A DNA stretch of 64,000 bases from Phytophthora hibernalis. Its lineage: Eukaryota > Oomycota > Peronosporomycetes > Peronosporales > Peronosporaceae. The notes under the pieces are model-generated. The model had not been told where the DNA came from and made no database searches. It saw only the letters and a program-made list of their open reading frames with translations. The translations under genes and the position numbers were made by a program. Below, piece after piece: positions 22,432 through 34,041 of this stretch. The stretch covers positions 620,001-684,000 of the forward strand of contig JAAKBF010000048.1 of NCBI GenBank assembly GCA_012656075.1, given 5' to 3'. Within the stretch, counting starts at the first letter, position 1; each line of letters opens with the position of its first letter.

Positions 22432-22860
22432 AGACGATAGTATGACTGGTGATAGACGACAGTGTGAGAGACTGTACGTAGAGACGAGATACGATAATAC
22501 GAGATGCGTAGTGTCAGAGACGACAGTACAAGAGGCGTAGTATGAGATATGAGAGACTATAAGACGACAGGTATAGATATGAGAGACGACAAGTAGACAA
22601 GACAGGTAGGTGCAGTCGATAGAAAGGTAGACAGGATAGGTAGACACGATAGATTTACACGATAGATATGAGATAGACATGATATGTAGATGGGGATATA
22701 TATATAGAGTGACGACAGGTAGATACAATCGAATGTCAATAGACACTGCGTAGAGAGAGACAATAGGTATTTATAGAAAGAGACGATATGTAGAGACGGT
22801 GGGCAGAGAGACCGTAGGTTGAGAGGATAGGAAGGGAGACACGATAAATAGAGAGGAAGG
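22432..22860. repeat. GATAG-rich degenerate satellite, block 2
   Basis: The same satellite type as block 1. The part from about 22570 to 22820 aligns almost base by base with 24300-24540 in unit 2 (shared words include gacaagacaggtaggtgcag and gatacaatcgaatgtcaata), which shows that units 1 and 2 are homologous along their 3' halves. Confidence 0.75.
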
Positions 22861-23024
22861 CCAGGTAGAAGACATAGCGTGCGTGCTATGTACGAACGGT
22901 ACGAGTAGCCGAATATGCATAAGATTCATAACCCTTTAGTTGATTCGAGACTGGATAAAAATTCGCCCCGTGGAGCGAAGCGAAGGGGGCGGCCCACCGT
23001 CGCGTAGCGGCGGCAAACGCCTAG

Positions 23025-24745
23025 TAGTAGACGAACCTGTCCGTCAGTCTGTTGGTCACGTAGCGGCTGCCGAGCGATAGCGACGGCGGCTCCAATTCGC
23101 AAAAAGTAATTTGCCGCAGAAGGCGGGCCCTCATTGGCTGTAAAACGGCCTTCCAAAGCCCTGAGCGCAGCGAAGGCCCCTCATTGGCCAAATATAAACA
23201 CTGTCACACTGACTACGATTGGTAGCACGATCCCGACTATATCCGGTCTTCCAATTGGCTGAAAGGCAGACATTTCTGTGGAGCACGAAACAAACCGATT
23301 GGTCAATAACCGCGCGCAGGCCCCCTTGTGATTACACTAATTAAAAAACATAACAAAACCTGGCGTGGGGACTGCAAATCGGGCGCAGTAGCAAGTGCTT
23401 TTGTAATACCTTTCCAGATCGGTGCCCGGCCATATTAGACGATGCTGGTGCCTGGCATGGGTAAGCAAGACCACAGCTGAGAGTTGAGACTGTGCTTTAT
23501 ATATATCGACACTACGCATACGACGCGCTCTCTACGGCGCTTTGGCAACGTATTTACTCTGTTTACTGTACTCGCGGTCGTTGGGGCATGTTGGTGGTCA
23601 ATTATATTATTTATGCAACACCGCCGTATACTATACACTATGTGTACACACTATACACTATGCACTCGCTATACAGTATACAGTGGCATACTATACATTG
23701 TATTGGCACAGCACAGGCTTCTCATTGGCTAAACTATAGGAACTTGATGTGTGCACATTTTGTTGGTGTGGTGTACATGCAATCGCACATAGCCGATTTG
23801 TAAGGTGCACGAGCCACACCTGCGGTTCCTGTAGCGCCGGATACAGTCCGTTGATGACAGGTAGACGATATATAAAGACGATTGTAGACGATATATAGCT
23901 ATAGTAGCAGAGACGATAGGAAGTATTAGAGATGATACTATGAGAAACGGTAGCGGTAGGTACACGGTAGATTGACGAAAGGCGACGTTAGGTAGACGAT
24001 ATGTAGACAATAGCAGTGAGGCGATAGATAGATGTGAGACGATAGTACATGTACGAGAGCCGATTGCGTCAGAGACAATAGGAAGTATGAGAGACGGTAG
24101 TATGAGAGATATGCAGAAAGGGACGTTAGATAGATAGATCGATTGAAAGAGAGAAACCATTGATGAGAGACGATAGCATATGAGACGATAGAGACGAGAT
24201 AGTATGAAGGACGATAGTATGAGAGACGACAGTACGAGAGACGATAGTATGAGAAACGATATTATGAGAGACGATAGTAAAACGACAGGTATAGGTATGA
24301 GAGACGACATGTAGACAAGACAGGTAGGTGCAGTCGACAGAAAGGTAGACACGATAGGTAGACACGATAGATATACACGATAGATATGAGATAGATACGA
24401 TATGTAGGTGGGGAATATAGATATAGAGTGACGACAGGTAGATACAATCGAATGTCAATAGACGCTGCGTAGCGAAAGACAATTGGAAAATAGAGACGAT
24501 ATGTATAAACGGTGAGTAAAGAGACCATACGAAGAGAGGGTAGATAGGGAAAGGATATAGCGTACATGTTCACCTGGGACGCTATGTAGGAACGGTTAGA
24601 GTGGTCGTATATACATAAGATTCATCACCCTTTAGCAGATTGGAGAATAGATAAAAATCGCCCCGTGGAGCGAAGCGAAAGGGGCGGCCCACTTAACTGG
24701 GACAAACCATTGCCCCACCGCCGCGTAGCGGCGGCAAACGCCTAG
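23025..24745 (+). mobile_element. Helitron-like tandem unit 2
   Basis: It begins directly after the CTAG of unit 1 with the same AGACGAACCTGTC block (attggct boxes, cgagcgatagcgacggcgg). It then has a diverged middle, the GATAG satellite at 23850-24560, and the shared 3' part (gccccgtggagcgaagcgaa). It ends with the hairpin ccgccgcgtagcggcgg (24718-24734), seven bases and CTAG (24742-24745) followed by T. The middle also contains a ctatacacta-type low-complexity patch at 23630-23700. Confidence 0.5.
23850..24560. repeat. GATAG-rich degenerate satellite, block 3
   Basis: The third and longest stretch of the same satellite, inside Helitron-like unit 2. Confidence 0.75.
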
Positions 24746-25013
24746 TCTAAAACAACTAGTAGGCGAACCGGTCAGTTCCTGCGTGGCAGCTGCCGAGCGT
24801 AAGCAAGGCTGCTCCCGATTGGCTATAAATCGTCCGAGCGAAGCGAAGGCCGCGCCCTTCCCCGTGCTTTGCGGGCCCGTAGGGCCCGCCCAATACTTTC
24901 ATTAAGTAATTTATTTTTGTGAGTAGTGAAGCCAGTCCATACAAGCGGAACGGGTGCGCTCCCAGACTTAACTAATAAAAATAAACCGCCGCGGAGCGGC
25001 GGCACTCGGCTAG
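24746..25013 (+). mobile_element. Helitron-like tandem unit 3 (short)
   Basis: A 0.27-kb unit that keeps the start block (taggcgaaccggtcag, ctgccgagcg, gattggct) and an end with the hairpin ccgccgcggagcggcgg (24986-25002), seven bases and CTAG (25010-25013) followed by T. It lacks the ORF and satellite. It is probably an internally deleted relative of units 1 and 2. Confidence 0.45.
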
Positions 25014-25988
25014 TGCTAGACTGTAAACCAACGAGTGAATTAGAAACAGACAAACGCTCCAACCGTTTGGAAAATCCGCTTCGCACAGCTCGTTGCTGCA
25101 AATATTATAGGCGACCACAAATACAGCAAGGGTCAGTTCGGCAACCAGCAGCCGGTCTTGAAGCACCTGGACGTGCTTGTCGGCTAGATGATTGCAGAAT
25201 GAACAGGAAAAGGAGCTGAACAAAAACTTTGGCGCACGCCCTTTGAATACATTGACCTTGAATTTGACATTTAAATTAGTACTATTGTCAATTTTTTTAG
25301 TTCTAAATCTTATTTTGGTAAACTACTAACTTTGCTATTGACAACACTTGTAAATAAATAATATTAGTAATAATGTAATTTTATACTATTACCGTACTGT
25401 AGTATAAAATGACATTATGGTAGTAGTGTATATTACTGATATCGATTCTACTACCGGTACAAAAAGTGCTCTAAAATCTTAGGCTTTGCCCTGGTGGTAT
25501 AGAGTGTTACATTATAATAGTGGTTCTGGCAGCAGCCAAAAATATTGACTAGATATTATCCAAAAGTAGACGAACAGAACTGAGACCCCCACAGGCATGC
25601 AGCAACAGCATGACACTGCCCATTGCAGCAGTGATCACCTGTGGTGATTCACCACCGCCAGTCAAGGTGACAATGTCCTTAACGCTACGCGTGCTTTGGT
25701 TTTGCACTTTATACGGTGGATCACAAAGGTTTTTGGCAAGGTGGTCACCACCCTCACATCGATACCCGTCCCTTACAAATCTCAAGTCATGTCACTTTGG
25801 ACAGGTTTTCCTTTAGTTAGTTTTTGTAACGAGCTACTAAGGCCAACCTCAAATACTGATGCGAAACGCTCTTTTTATAGGCTGCAAGCGTATCACAAAA
25901 CATGTTGGGCTTATTAAAAAACATGTTGGGCTTATTAAAAAACATGTTGGGGTGACCTCGACTAATAGTCTGACTCAATCCGATTCAA
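25014..25988. other. AT-rich interval with hairpin and short tandem repeat
   Basis: An 11-bp perfect stem (attttatacta ... tagtataaaat, 25378-25410, loop 11 nt) and a 21-bp tandem repeat (aaacatgttgggcttattaaa, about 2.5 copies, 25897-25953) are visible. A 78-codon minus ORF (25549-25785) has no recognised domain and low support. Confidence 0.5.
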
Positions 25989-26189
25989 TCAAACGTATTG
26001 TGTATGCTTCCTTCTCTCTTGTGGCACCATCGACTTAACCTGTAACATGATGAGGTCGAGGCTAAGACGAGCATTCCCGTTCGACTCGGCAGACTCTTCA
26101 TCATTTGCTTGTTTGTTCTGTTGGTTCCGAATCAAGCCGAATAGCGAGTCGTTCAACCTGCCAGTCGCATTCAACAGCACCGCCAACAA
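25989..26189 (-). CDS. Short minus ORF downstream of family copy D, possible last exon
   Basis: The 66-codon frame is rich in Asn, Gln, Ser and Glu, with a short leucine pattern (LLNATGRLNDSLFGLI). It lies on the same strand just downstream of copy D of the coiled-coil/helical-module family and could be its 3' exon or part of a separate family remnant. There is no independent support. Confidence 0.25.
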   Translation of the reverse strand: MLAVLLNATGRLNDSLFGLIRNQQNKQANDEESAESNGNARLSLDLIMLQVKSMVPQERRKHTQYV

Positions 26190-26349
26190 AATACGAAGTC
26201 AGCGAAGCTATCACCGCAAAGGATACCTTCCACAGATCCGATTTGTCCAATATCTTGTGTCCACTTACCGCTTCAAGCCGAAAACTCCGTCGTTTGGGGG
26301 AGTAGATTGATCAATTTCGCTATGGCTGAACAAAACTGGCAAAATTTCG

Positions 26350-28790
26350 CTAAGCATACGCCGCTATGGCCAGCACTGAGGTGAGTCCAGAGCGAAAATA
26401 CTTCAGCATCGATGTTCGTTCAGAACTCCCACAATCAGGCTCCAGTTTGGTCAACGTAGGGAGTAGCGCGGGCAAGTGCTTGTCATGCTCAGGCACCGTC
26501 AGGTGCATCAACATCGACAGCACTGGGAAGCAGTTTGCTCGGCTCATGCTAGAGACCCGGGAAGCAATTTTAGAGGGCGCTTTGCGTTGCCCGCGTCACT
26601 CGGACCGGAAGATCTGCTTTCTAGCAGTGCATACGACGACGCCGGAACCTTCCCACCGCCGTCAAAGATGTTCGAGGAGTCTTTCTCAATCTGTTTGTCT
26701 GCGTGTGGGGCTCTCATCAACGGTCGTTGTGTTCCTCTCCTTCTTGGTTCCTGACTGGATGCCCCGCGGCAAATGTTTGGTGTCTTGACGGAGCCTGCAC
26801 AACCTTTTTCAGATCAGCAAAGTTCAGTCTCGAAAGTTCATCCAACCTGTACTCTGTATAAATCGGAGACAACTTGCCTGCAAAAATATATTCCCACCAA
26901 CATTTCAAGTTTACAATCTTGTTCCCAGTTCGCTGCCCTTAGTACTCGCACTGCGTTCGCAAGTCAAATATTTGATTGCTTGCCTTGTAAACCACATTGG
27001 CAAGCTCTTTCGCTTTGAATCCTCTCGTATAGCGCTCCCGCTTTGTCCTCCATGTTCAGCTATGCAGATACTGACGTTGATGTGGTGCATAATGGAGACG
27101 CGAGCCCCCATTCTGCTATCGCAACAATGCGATTCTGGCGAGCTTTCGACAAACTTGTCCACTTCACGTGCCTTTCAACTTCCACAGCACACTCACAGAA
27201 CATGGGGTTGCCTTTTGCAGACCAACCAATAATTGAGCAACGCACAATGTTTTGCATCTCAGTCATCACAATGTCAATTTCGTCCAAGGGAATAACACCA
27301 GCCTGCCATTTTTTAACTCGACTCACAACTTGCGCCACGCGCTTTGCATCGCAGCAATTTCTTGTGGTGTCATCACATCTTTCCCTCCAGCCAATTTGAT
27401 ATCGCTCTGCCGATTCTGTGCGATGAGCAATTCGCAATTTAGTCGTAACGAACATCTCAATCATCAGAACGCAATACATACCTCAGGAGCGCCGCTGTCT
27501 TCTGCTGCGATTTTGGCATTCTTTTCGTACTTCGAAGTAGTACTGAAAGCGCATAGTTGACGGTAGGTGCTGCGCAGGCACGCTTCAGTAGAGTTATGTG
27601 TGGCCACGTTGATCGCCTTCTCGGAAGCAAGGAGCACGTCTTCCATTCGATCCTTGCGCTCTGCGAACGGCAAATGCTGATCTTCTCAACGAGGCTCACA
27701 AAAAATCAATTTTGTCCAATTTTGCCCCCACAGCCACCCTAAATTGTACTTCGAAAGAAGTATCTCCTGCGCTTCGTTGTCTCGAGGAGATGGAGGTACA
27801 CCCAAACCATCCAGCGTAGATAACAAGTTGCTGAGCATTCTGTATATTTTCACAACGACGCAATTTACAACTGTGAGGGTACATCATCACCCCTACATCG
27901 CGATCCCTTTCTTTGGGCATTCGTCTTTCTTGTAGTTGATCAATTGTGGCGTACTCGTGGTACATTACAAAAGACTGGCCTAGTCCTGCCGATTGCCTCA
28001 CTCACCAGACCACAAACCTCAATGAGGTAAACACTTCAGATCCACTGCATTCATTCGTTTGCATCGCTGCCGTTAACTCAAGTTAGTTGAAAAACTCGCT
28101 CATGAGGTTGTATATCTTCTTTACAAGATGCTCATACATGTAGAAGCCATGAGGTTTACACGTTGGATTGGTAGCCAGTGCAGTTGATTCACAAGGCGCT
28201 GCGTAGTCTTCTGCTTCACTCAATGAATCAGACTCCGCTTCGACCTGATAACTCCTACCTCAAGTACTACGTAGTACTTCGAAGTATCACTTACAGCAGC
28301 ATGAGGGTCCTCGGTCGCTAAAAATAGACTTCATCAGTCTTTTTAGGTTCATTCTCAGGATTCATTACTTTCAGCTCAGCATGCTCGCTCTTTTCTTCTT
28401 GCTCAAGTTCATTGCCTCCATCTTCGCCTTTCAGTGCCGTTTGTTCCTTGCAATTAGCCGTTGTCGCACACCATCATCCAAGTCTTCACTTAAACTGTTC
28501 CCAAGGCGTCCAACCATCGCACCAGTCGCCTTTTCCAGTTTCCCACCAAACTCGTGTTGCAATTTCAACATGCTATTCAAACCTGCAGCATGTTTGCTGA
28601 TCAATGGCTGGCTCTGCTGAGCTTCTGTAAGTCTCACGAACGCCAGTCCTACGGCTTCCACGGCAGGCTCGATTTCCTGCTGCAGTACGATATTGAAACT
28701 CGCCTCAAGCTCACCCGCCGAGGTTTGCCGCAGCATCTGCTCAAACAGCGACGCTGTACTTGTCAGACGCCATGGGGATTAGCAAATGCG
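26350..28790 (-). pseudogene. Coiled-coil/helical-module family, copy D
   Basis: The N-terminal coil is at 28431-28770: SLFEQMLRQTSAGELEASFNIVLQQEI, with a one-base shift between the likely ATG near 28775 and this frame. An acidic, Lys-rich linker follows (28440-28000). Helical modules follow at about 27673-27500 (RKDRMEDVLLASEKAI), at 27400-27090 (AKRVAQVVSRVKKW through RHVKWTSLSKARQN) and near 26850 (YRLDELSRLNFADLKKV). A last helical stretch (LPALLPTLTKLEPDC) stops near 26350. Introns contain the ACTTCGAAGT palindrome (27530, 28270). Exon borders are uncertain and several frames must be changed, so the copy may be inactive. Function unknown. Confidence 0.45.
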
Positions 28791-28856
28791 CCCGGCGGGT
28801 TACGGTTGAGTAGTTATTGTACCCCTTACAGGTTACACGGCAAAACTGGTTCATGC

Positions 28857-30995
28857 TTACTTTATCTTCCATTTCGTCAGAATCGCTTGGCGACTCAGCC
28901 GAATCTTCTTGTCACTTATCGCATCGATGTGGTGTTTTATCACCTTGTAGCCTTCCCGTACATCATTGTTCTGTCGCGGATTCATCTTCTTTTGCCTTTG
29001 AGAAATCAAGTCGTTCAGCATCAAAATGTGTTTGTCAAGATCTGGAATTAGCGGATGGTCTTCAAGCTGGCGAATCCGGAGCAATACATCCGTCGCTTTC
29101 TGTTTCAATGACGATCTTGGTGCCTTGCCCAAAATCTTCTCAAGTTTTCTGCTGATACTGCAGACAGAAACCAGTTTGTCAACGCGCAACATTTGCTTGA
29201 AACTTTAAACAAACATCGTACCTGAACAGATCAGTTTTAATCACCAAATTGGTGAGTTTGTCCGCATATGACATGGCGTGTTCAAGGAGATCCTCATACA
29301 CCTGACGAAGCTCTGGGTCAAGACAGTCTTTTCGAATCCATCTTGTCACAGTCGTGATAGCTTTTGTTATCACTCTTGGCTCCTTTCCACTCGAATTGTT
29401 TCGATTTATTTCTTTTGTAGAAGACGAATCACTTCAGGAATGCGATCTTTTCGCTGAGTCGGCTCCATTGCATCTACCTGCCACACAAGAGTCTCGCAAT
29501 TAAGGCAAGTATCCGTTTCCGAGTCAATCGAGGATCCACTAAGAGCTTGCTTGTGCTCTAGGCGACCGAGTATATAGGTCAACGTGTCGTTGAGCCTATT
29601 CATCGAAAATCACGCCAGCGCAGGTGAGTCCGTTAGTCGGTATAGGAAACAAAAATCTGCTAGAACTCACCTCCTTAGTCCACGCTTCGACTTGCCAAAG
29701 GGGAGTTCATGAATATATGCAGTCGCAGCGCTGAGAAAATCCTGAAAAACGCATACTTGTAGACCACATTGTTGCGTTCCACTTTGCTGGGCCCATACAG
29801 TCACAGACTTGATAACCACCGTCTGCTGATCTTTACTGTACGTGGGCAACATCGTCATCAAGATTGGGAGCACCTTCGACAGGTATGCATTTCTCTCCAA
29901 CGTCGGCACACGATTTAATGTCTGCACAGTATTCTCAAGATTTTGAGGACTCAACTTGGAACTCCACAGCTCGGAGCTTGATGACGAGCCCGTCTCGGCT
30001 TTCGTATTCGAGGACGCTGCATCGCAAACCAATACTTCTCCACTCTTGAAAACATTGGTTTCGTTCTCAGCTCGTTTTCTCTTCTGACCTTGTCCTCCTC
30101 CACCCTACAAGCAAATAAAACAAGGTTCAGTGCGGAGAAAATGGCCAAAAAGCACATGCTTTCTCAACTTTGTGGGTACGTTTTCCAGCTTTTCCTTCAG
30201 CTCCCGCCTCATATCCGACGTCCTGCGCATCGCTTCCATAAAACTTGCACTGCGACTGCTTTTCAAGCCATCTTGACGCTCTAGCTTGTGCACTGCATCA
30301 CGAACCTCCTTCAACTTGGCAAACGTCGCCACCACTTCATCAATTGCTCGATCCAACATCGAAATTTCGTCCTGAAGCAGGTCATTACAGCGTTCTTGTA
30401 GCTTATCCGCCGGCATCAACTTCAAGATTCGTTCGTACAGCATCTCCATCTCCAGTGGCATTAGCGTGGAGCTCGAACTGTCCAACTCAGCAGATAAATC
30501 TCCACTGGTCTGTACCTTCAGCACTTCCTCGTCATCACTCGAAACTTCACTTGCAAATTTTCCATTGGCACTACTTTCACTTCCCGATTTTGTCTCATTT
30601 TCATTAAAAAATGGCCCGAAAATCGGCTCGAGGGCCCGATACTGCGGACACAAGAGCAAAGTCTCGTGCACAACATCCGGGTCCGCATTTCCACACTGGA
30701 AAGCGTCCAATTATCCTTTTGCTCTCAAATTTGCAGTTGCAGTCGTGAATTTCTTCTCCAACTCTCGAATTTTGAACTGCACGTCGCTCTCTTGGCGATG
30801 ACAAATTTGGTTACGCTTGAGCTCCTCTGCCACCTCCCGACACAAATGGGAGTGGACGCGAGACTGACGCCATCGGTCGACGTTTCCAGGTGCAGTGAGC
30901 CACTGCAAAAGGACGTCAAGGGACGAAATGGACTCGGAGGTGGCCCCGTCGGACTCCCAGGGGGCGAACTTGCGTCGCTTCTGTCCTCTGGTCAT
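28857..30995 (-). pseudogene. Coiled-coil/helical-module family, copy C, fused to a WLTxxGNxxRWR domain
   Basis: Starts MTRGQKRRKF and then carries a SANT/Myb-like segment (LDVLLQWLTAPGNVDRWR, HRQESDVQFKIRELEKKF) of a type common in oomycete proteins of unknown function. In the same frame, after one TAA at 30711-30713, follow the rest of that domain (ETLLLCPQYRALEPIFG) and the family coil (LYERILKLMPADKL, FAKLKEVRDAVHKLE). A likely intron (about 30110-30190) leads to a basic patch (QKRKRAE), a first helical module (30030-29670, ending in a GT donor after KSKRGLR), a second one split over two exons (29603-29406, 29373-29222), and a third (29192-28857, RKLEKILGKAP). The single stop is the only clear lesion. 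Confidence 0.55.
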
Positions 30996-31062
30996 TTAAA
31001 AGTGGTGGTGGTAATTTACTGGCGTAACCGTGTAACCTTTGTATGACCCCATTTCAATCGAT

Positions 31063-32392
31063 TATGGATGTGTGGACTGAGGCGGTGTATGAGCGCGTCT
31101 TGGCACTTTTGACTCCTGATGAGCTCCTCGCCAGCTCGAACGGCGTGTTACACGATGAAATTGCGTCGTTGGGTGGCGCAGTGGACGAGATTGTGACGGC
31201 GTTTGCGAAGTTGGCAGAAGTGTGCGATGCTGTCTTCAGACTGGAAATTCATCGAGTGGAGGGCACAATAATGGTCTGGTGGAAATGCTCGATAAAAAAC
31301 TGGCAGTCCAGCAAGAATTGGACACGAACACGAAACTGGGAAAGTTAGCAACAGGAATGACTGGAAGTGGGGAGCAACTTCACTCAAGGGATACTGACTA
31401 TCTACAGAAAGCTGAGTCTGTTGACAAAGAGAGAAAGAGAGACGACAAGCCTGCCCAAAGCGATGTTCGGCGCTCGATAAAAACTCAAGTTGCTTGCTCT
31501 CCAAGAGGTAAAGTCTTCAATAAAAACAACGACAAAAGGAGATGAAAAGCAGAGCCCTTGTGGGTGAACTGAAGCGTGAAGAGACAAAGCATGTACATGC
31601 AGAAGGAGGCCCAGACATGATCAAACCCAGGCTGAAGACTAAGCCTCGTGAACGAAGTAGACGCGTTTCTACCAAAGAGCGGACCCTTCGCGTCCCCGAA
31701 GTGCTTCGCGCGTTAACGACATCGATTTATGAAGATGACAGCTACGACCAGCAGTTTCGAGTGATTGGCTACCTCAACACCATCATTGAATGGGTTCCGC
31801 AGTTTAAGGAACAAAACCCTCATCTTGGATTGTACTTTGCATTTGCCAACAGAACGAGAAGGTTTGCAAGCAGACTTCCATTTTCCGATCAAAAAGTCGG
31901 ACTTATCAGGTGCGACACCAGTCACAATTTCATGACATTCACTGACACCAGAATGCGGTTTTTACTCAGGCTTTCAAAGGCATTGTTTGCTGTACTACGC
32001 AAGACCAAGTTGCAGAAGCAATAGATAATGATATTAGAGTGTGCCGATTCCGCCAGTTAGGGTCAACAAGTTTTGAAGTGAACACACTGCTCTCGGTGCG
32101 CAGTGCAAACTACGCAATCAGTTCCTCAATTTTGTCAGCCAGATCGATGTCATGCCGCTTGTATGAAGTATTATCGAAGGAAGAGTCGCTGCTTGCCGCG
32201 CAGACAGCTTGCAAGGGATCAATCATCCGGAAATACGCCACGTCCCACATTGAACACGTCCGCCGGCAATTTCTGCGCTGCCCGACATCATTTGCCCCAC
32301 ATGTGTTGACGGTAACCCATTATGTTGCCCAGTCTTTCCGAATATTGCGTGCGATGTTTGGACCCAACTTGGTTGATGTGCTTTGCGAATAA
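31063..32392 (+). CDS. Coiled-coil/helical-module family, copy F
   Basis: Starts MDVWTEAVYERVLA at ATG 31063, directly after CCCATTTCAATCG, which fits an oomycete initiator. A one-base shift (at a run of A near 31243) separates the coil (FAKLAEVCDAVF) from the SSGGHNNGL part that other copies have in frame. Then come basic linkers and a helical module (LRVPEVLRALTTSIYEDD through ASRLPFSDQKVGLI) ending at a GT donor (atcag/gtgcga). The last exon (32039-32392) ends DVLCE. The 3' exon overlaps the last exon of copy E on the other strand by 73 bp. The part beyond 31739 is duplicated in the right arm of the inverted repeat. Confidence 0.55.
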
Positions 32393-34041
32393 CTTGGCAC
32401 AGGCACAAACGGTAGGGTTTTGGAGCGGAGCCACCCTCGCGTCGCATGGTTCACTATACTCCCAAATATACCGAGCTTGAAGCCAATATCACGTATGTCT
32501 GGAGCGCTACCGGTAGTTTCCCATGGAGTAACCATCGCCTGCAGCTTATTCGCCCGCTCAATTATATCCGCCAGGTACTCTTGCGCCTTGTCGCTTGGTG
32601 TATCAGATAGCATTTCCGACATCCGATTCGTTAGACTACAAGCATTAGAGTAAGAGGGTCATTAGAGAAACTGGTAAATAAATACATGTACGACGTAGTA
32701 CTTCAAAGTATGTTGAAATGCGTACCTGAAAAGGACTCCTTGACATTTGGGTCGGTCTGAACACTGAAAGTAATCCGCAGATTGACTTTCATCAGCAAGC
32801 AATACCTCCAAAGCAGACGTGGTTCATGCGGTGCGTCTCTGAACCACAGTGCAACCACTTGCATTGCCTTTAGTATCCGTTTCGCCGGATAGGGCATTAG
32901 TTCTGCGACTGTGGCCTTCTTATAGGCGACAATCAAGGCTATCAGGTGCTCTCCGGGATTAGAGGAAGGCATTTTGTCAAACTTCTCCACGTAAGTGACA
33001 AATGCGTGGGGACTGCTTTGCCCTTTCGATCTCCAGTTCACGCTATCAGCAGTTGTGAACGCCTTGATGTCGCCCAGTGAAGCGTGGAAATCGCTCGACA
33101 TTCTGTGCAAACAACCACATATCAGCCAGTATTAAAAAATGTACTACTGTAGTACATATGTTATGCCATACCTCTTCGTTTTCTCGAAGCTGGAAGGTTA
33201 TTCGCGTATTCCTTCACGGTATCATCGTAGTCGCAATATAAAGCAAAAATCTTAGCTTGTCCGAATGGCTTGGTAGCCCACCTAATCACGACGTGCAGCC
33301 AGTCGATTACTTCTTGTGCTTGACTGCCGTGTGTGTCTCCAAGCACAGACTCCTTCAGTGCCTCGAGGATTTCTGGCATGACAAGGATGCGATCCGGCCT
33401 TGGTAAAGCGTCGACCTCCTTCAAAATGGGTTTCAAGGTTGTGACCGATAGACTGCTACAGGTGATACGTGTGGCATTTTTCCAGCTGCAATCGGTAGCT
33501 GTATCCTTCGTGTCCTTGCTCGTGGTACTCTGAATTTCACGAGTTTCCGACGACATCAACGCTTTTAGTGTCGCTTCACTGCCACCAACTTCACTTTCAG
33601 ACTCAGAATTTGAATCTGATGACGACTTTTTGGGAGCTGCAACAGGATAACTAGTCGGTACTGCAGTCTTGTTCTCTCGTTCACACTTTGTCCTCTTTCT
33701 CTCCTGCTCGGACTCATTTCGTCCTTTGCGCTTTTTCCCAACCGTATCCACTGCCATTTCATCCATTTTCACGTCCACTTCTTGCTGCAATGTCACGACA
33801 CTCTCCATCGTTGCCATTAGACTGGAGCTGCGTCCACCAGTCGCAGTGCTGCCATGTTCCAGCTTGGAACCGCATCCCGAACCTCCTCCAGCTTCGCAAA
33901 AGCCGCGACCACCTCGTCCACCACTCGATGAACAGACGAAAAATCTTGTGCTAGTACGAGGTTCGAAGCTGCTTGCACTTCACGGGGCGGCAGGCGCGCT
34001 AGCACACGCTCAAATAGCGACTCCTTCCAGGCTGGTATGGG

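Larger units (their letters stand above)
20888..23024 (+). mobile_element. Helitron-like tandem unit 1
   Basis: Starts with GTAGACGAACCTGTC and a block of about 170 bp containing cgagcgatagcgacggcgg and two attggct boxes. It then has a Cys-rich ORF, GATAG satellite and a unique part. It ends with a GC hairpin (22997-23013, ccgtcgcg ... gcggcgg), seven bases, and CTAG followed by T. A GC hairpin shortly before CTRR and T is the classical 3' end of Helitrons. No Rep/helicase is encoded, so the unit is non-autonomous. Its 5' border is defined only by comparison with unit 2. Confidence 0.5.

Noticed and set aside
21540..24560. GATAG blocks considered as a CRISPR-like or minisatellite array
   Set aside because: Unit length and spacing vary from copy to copy and there are no unique spacers; it is a degenerate eukaryotic satellite.
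28857..29192. TFIIS N-terminal (TND/LW) domain in copy C third module
   Set aside because: The helix spacing is broadly similar but the diagnostic TND residues are not visible; the module fits better with the family's own repeats.
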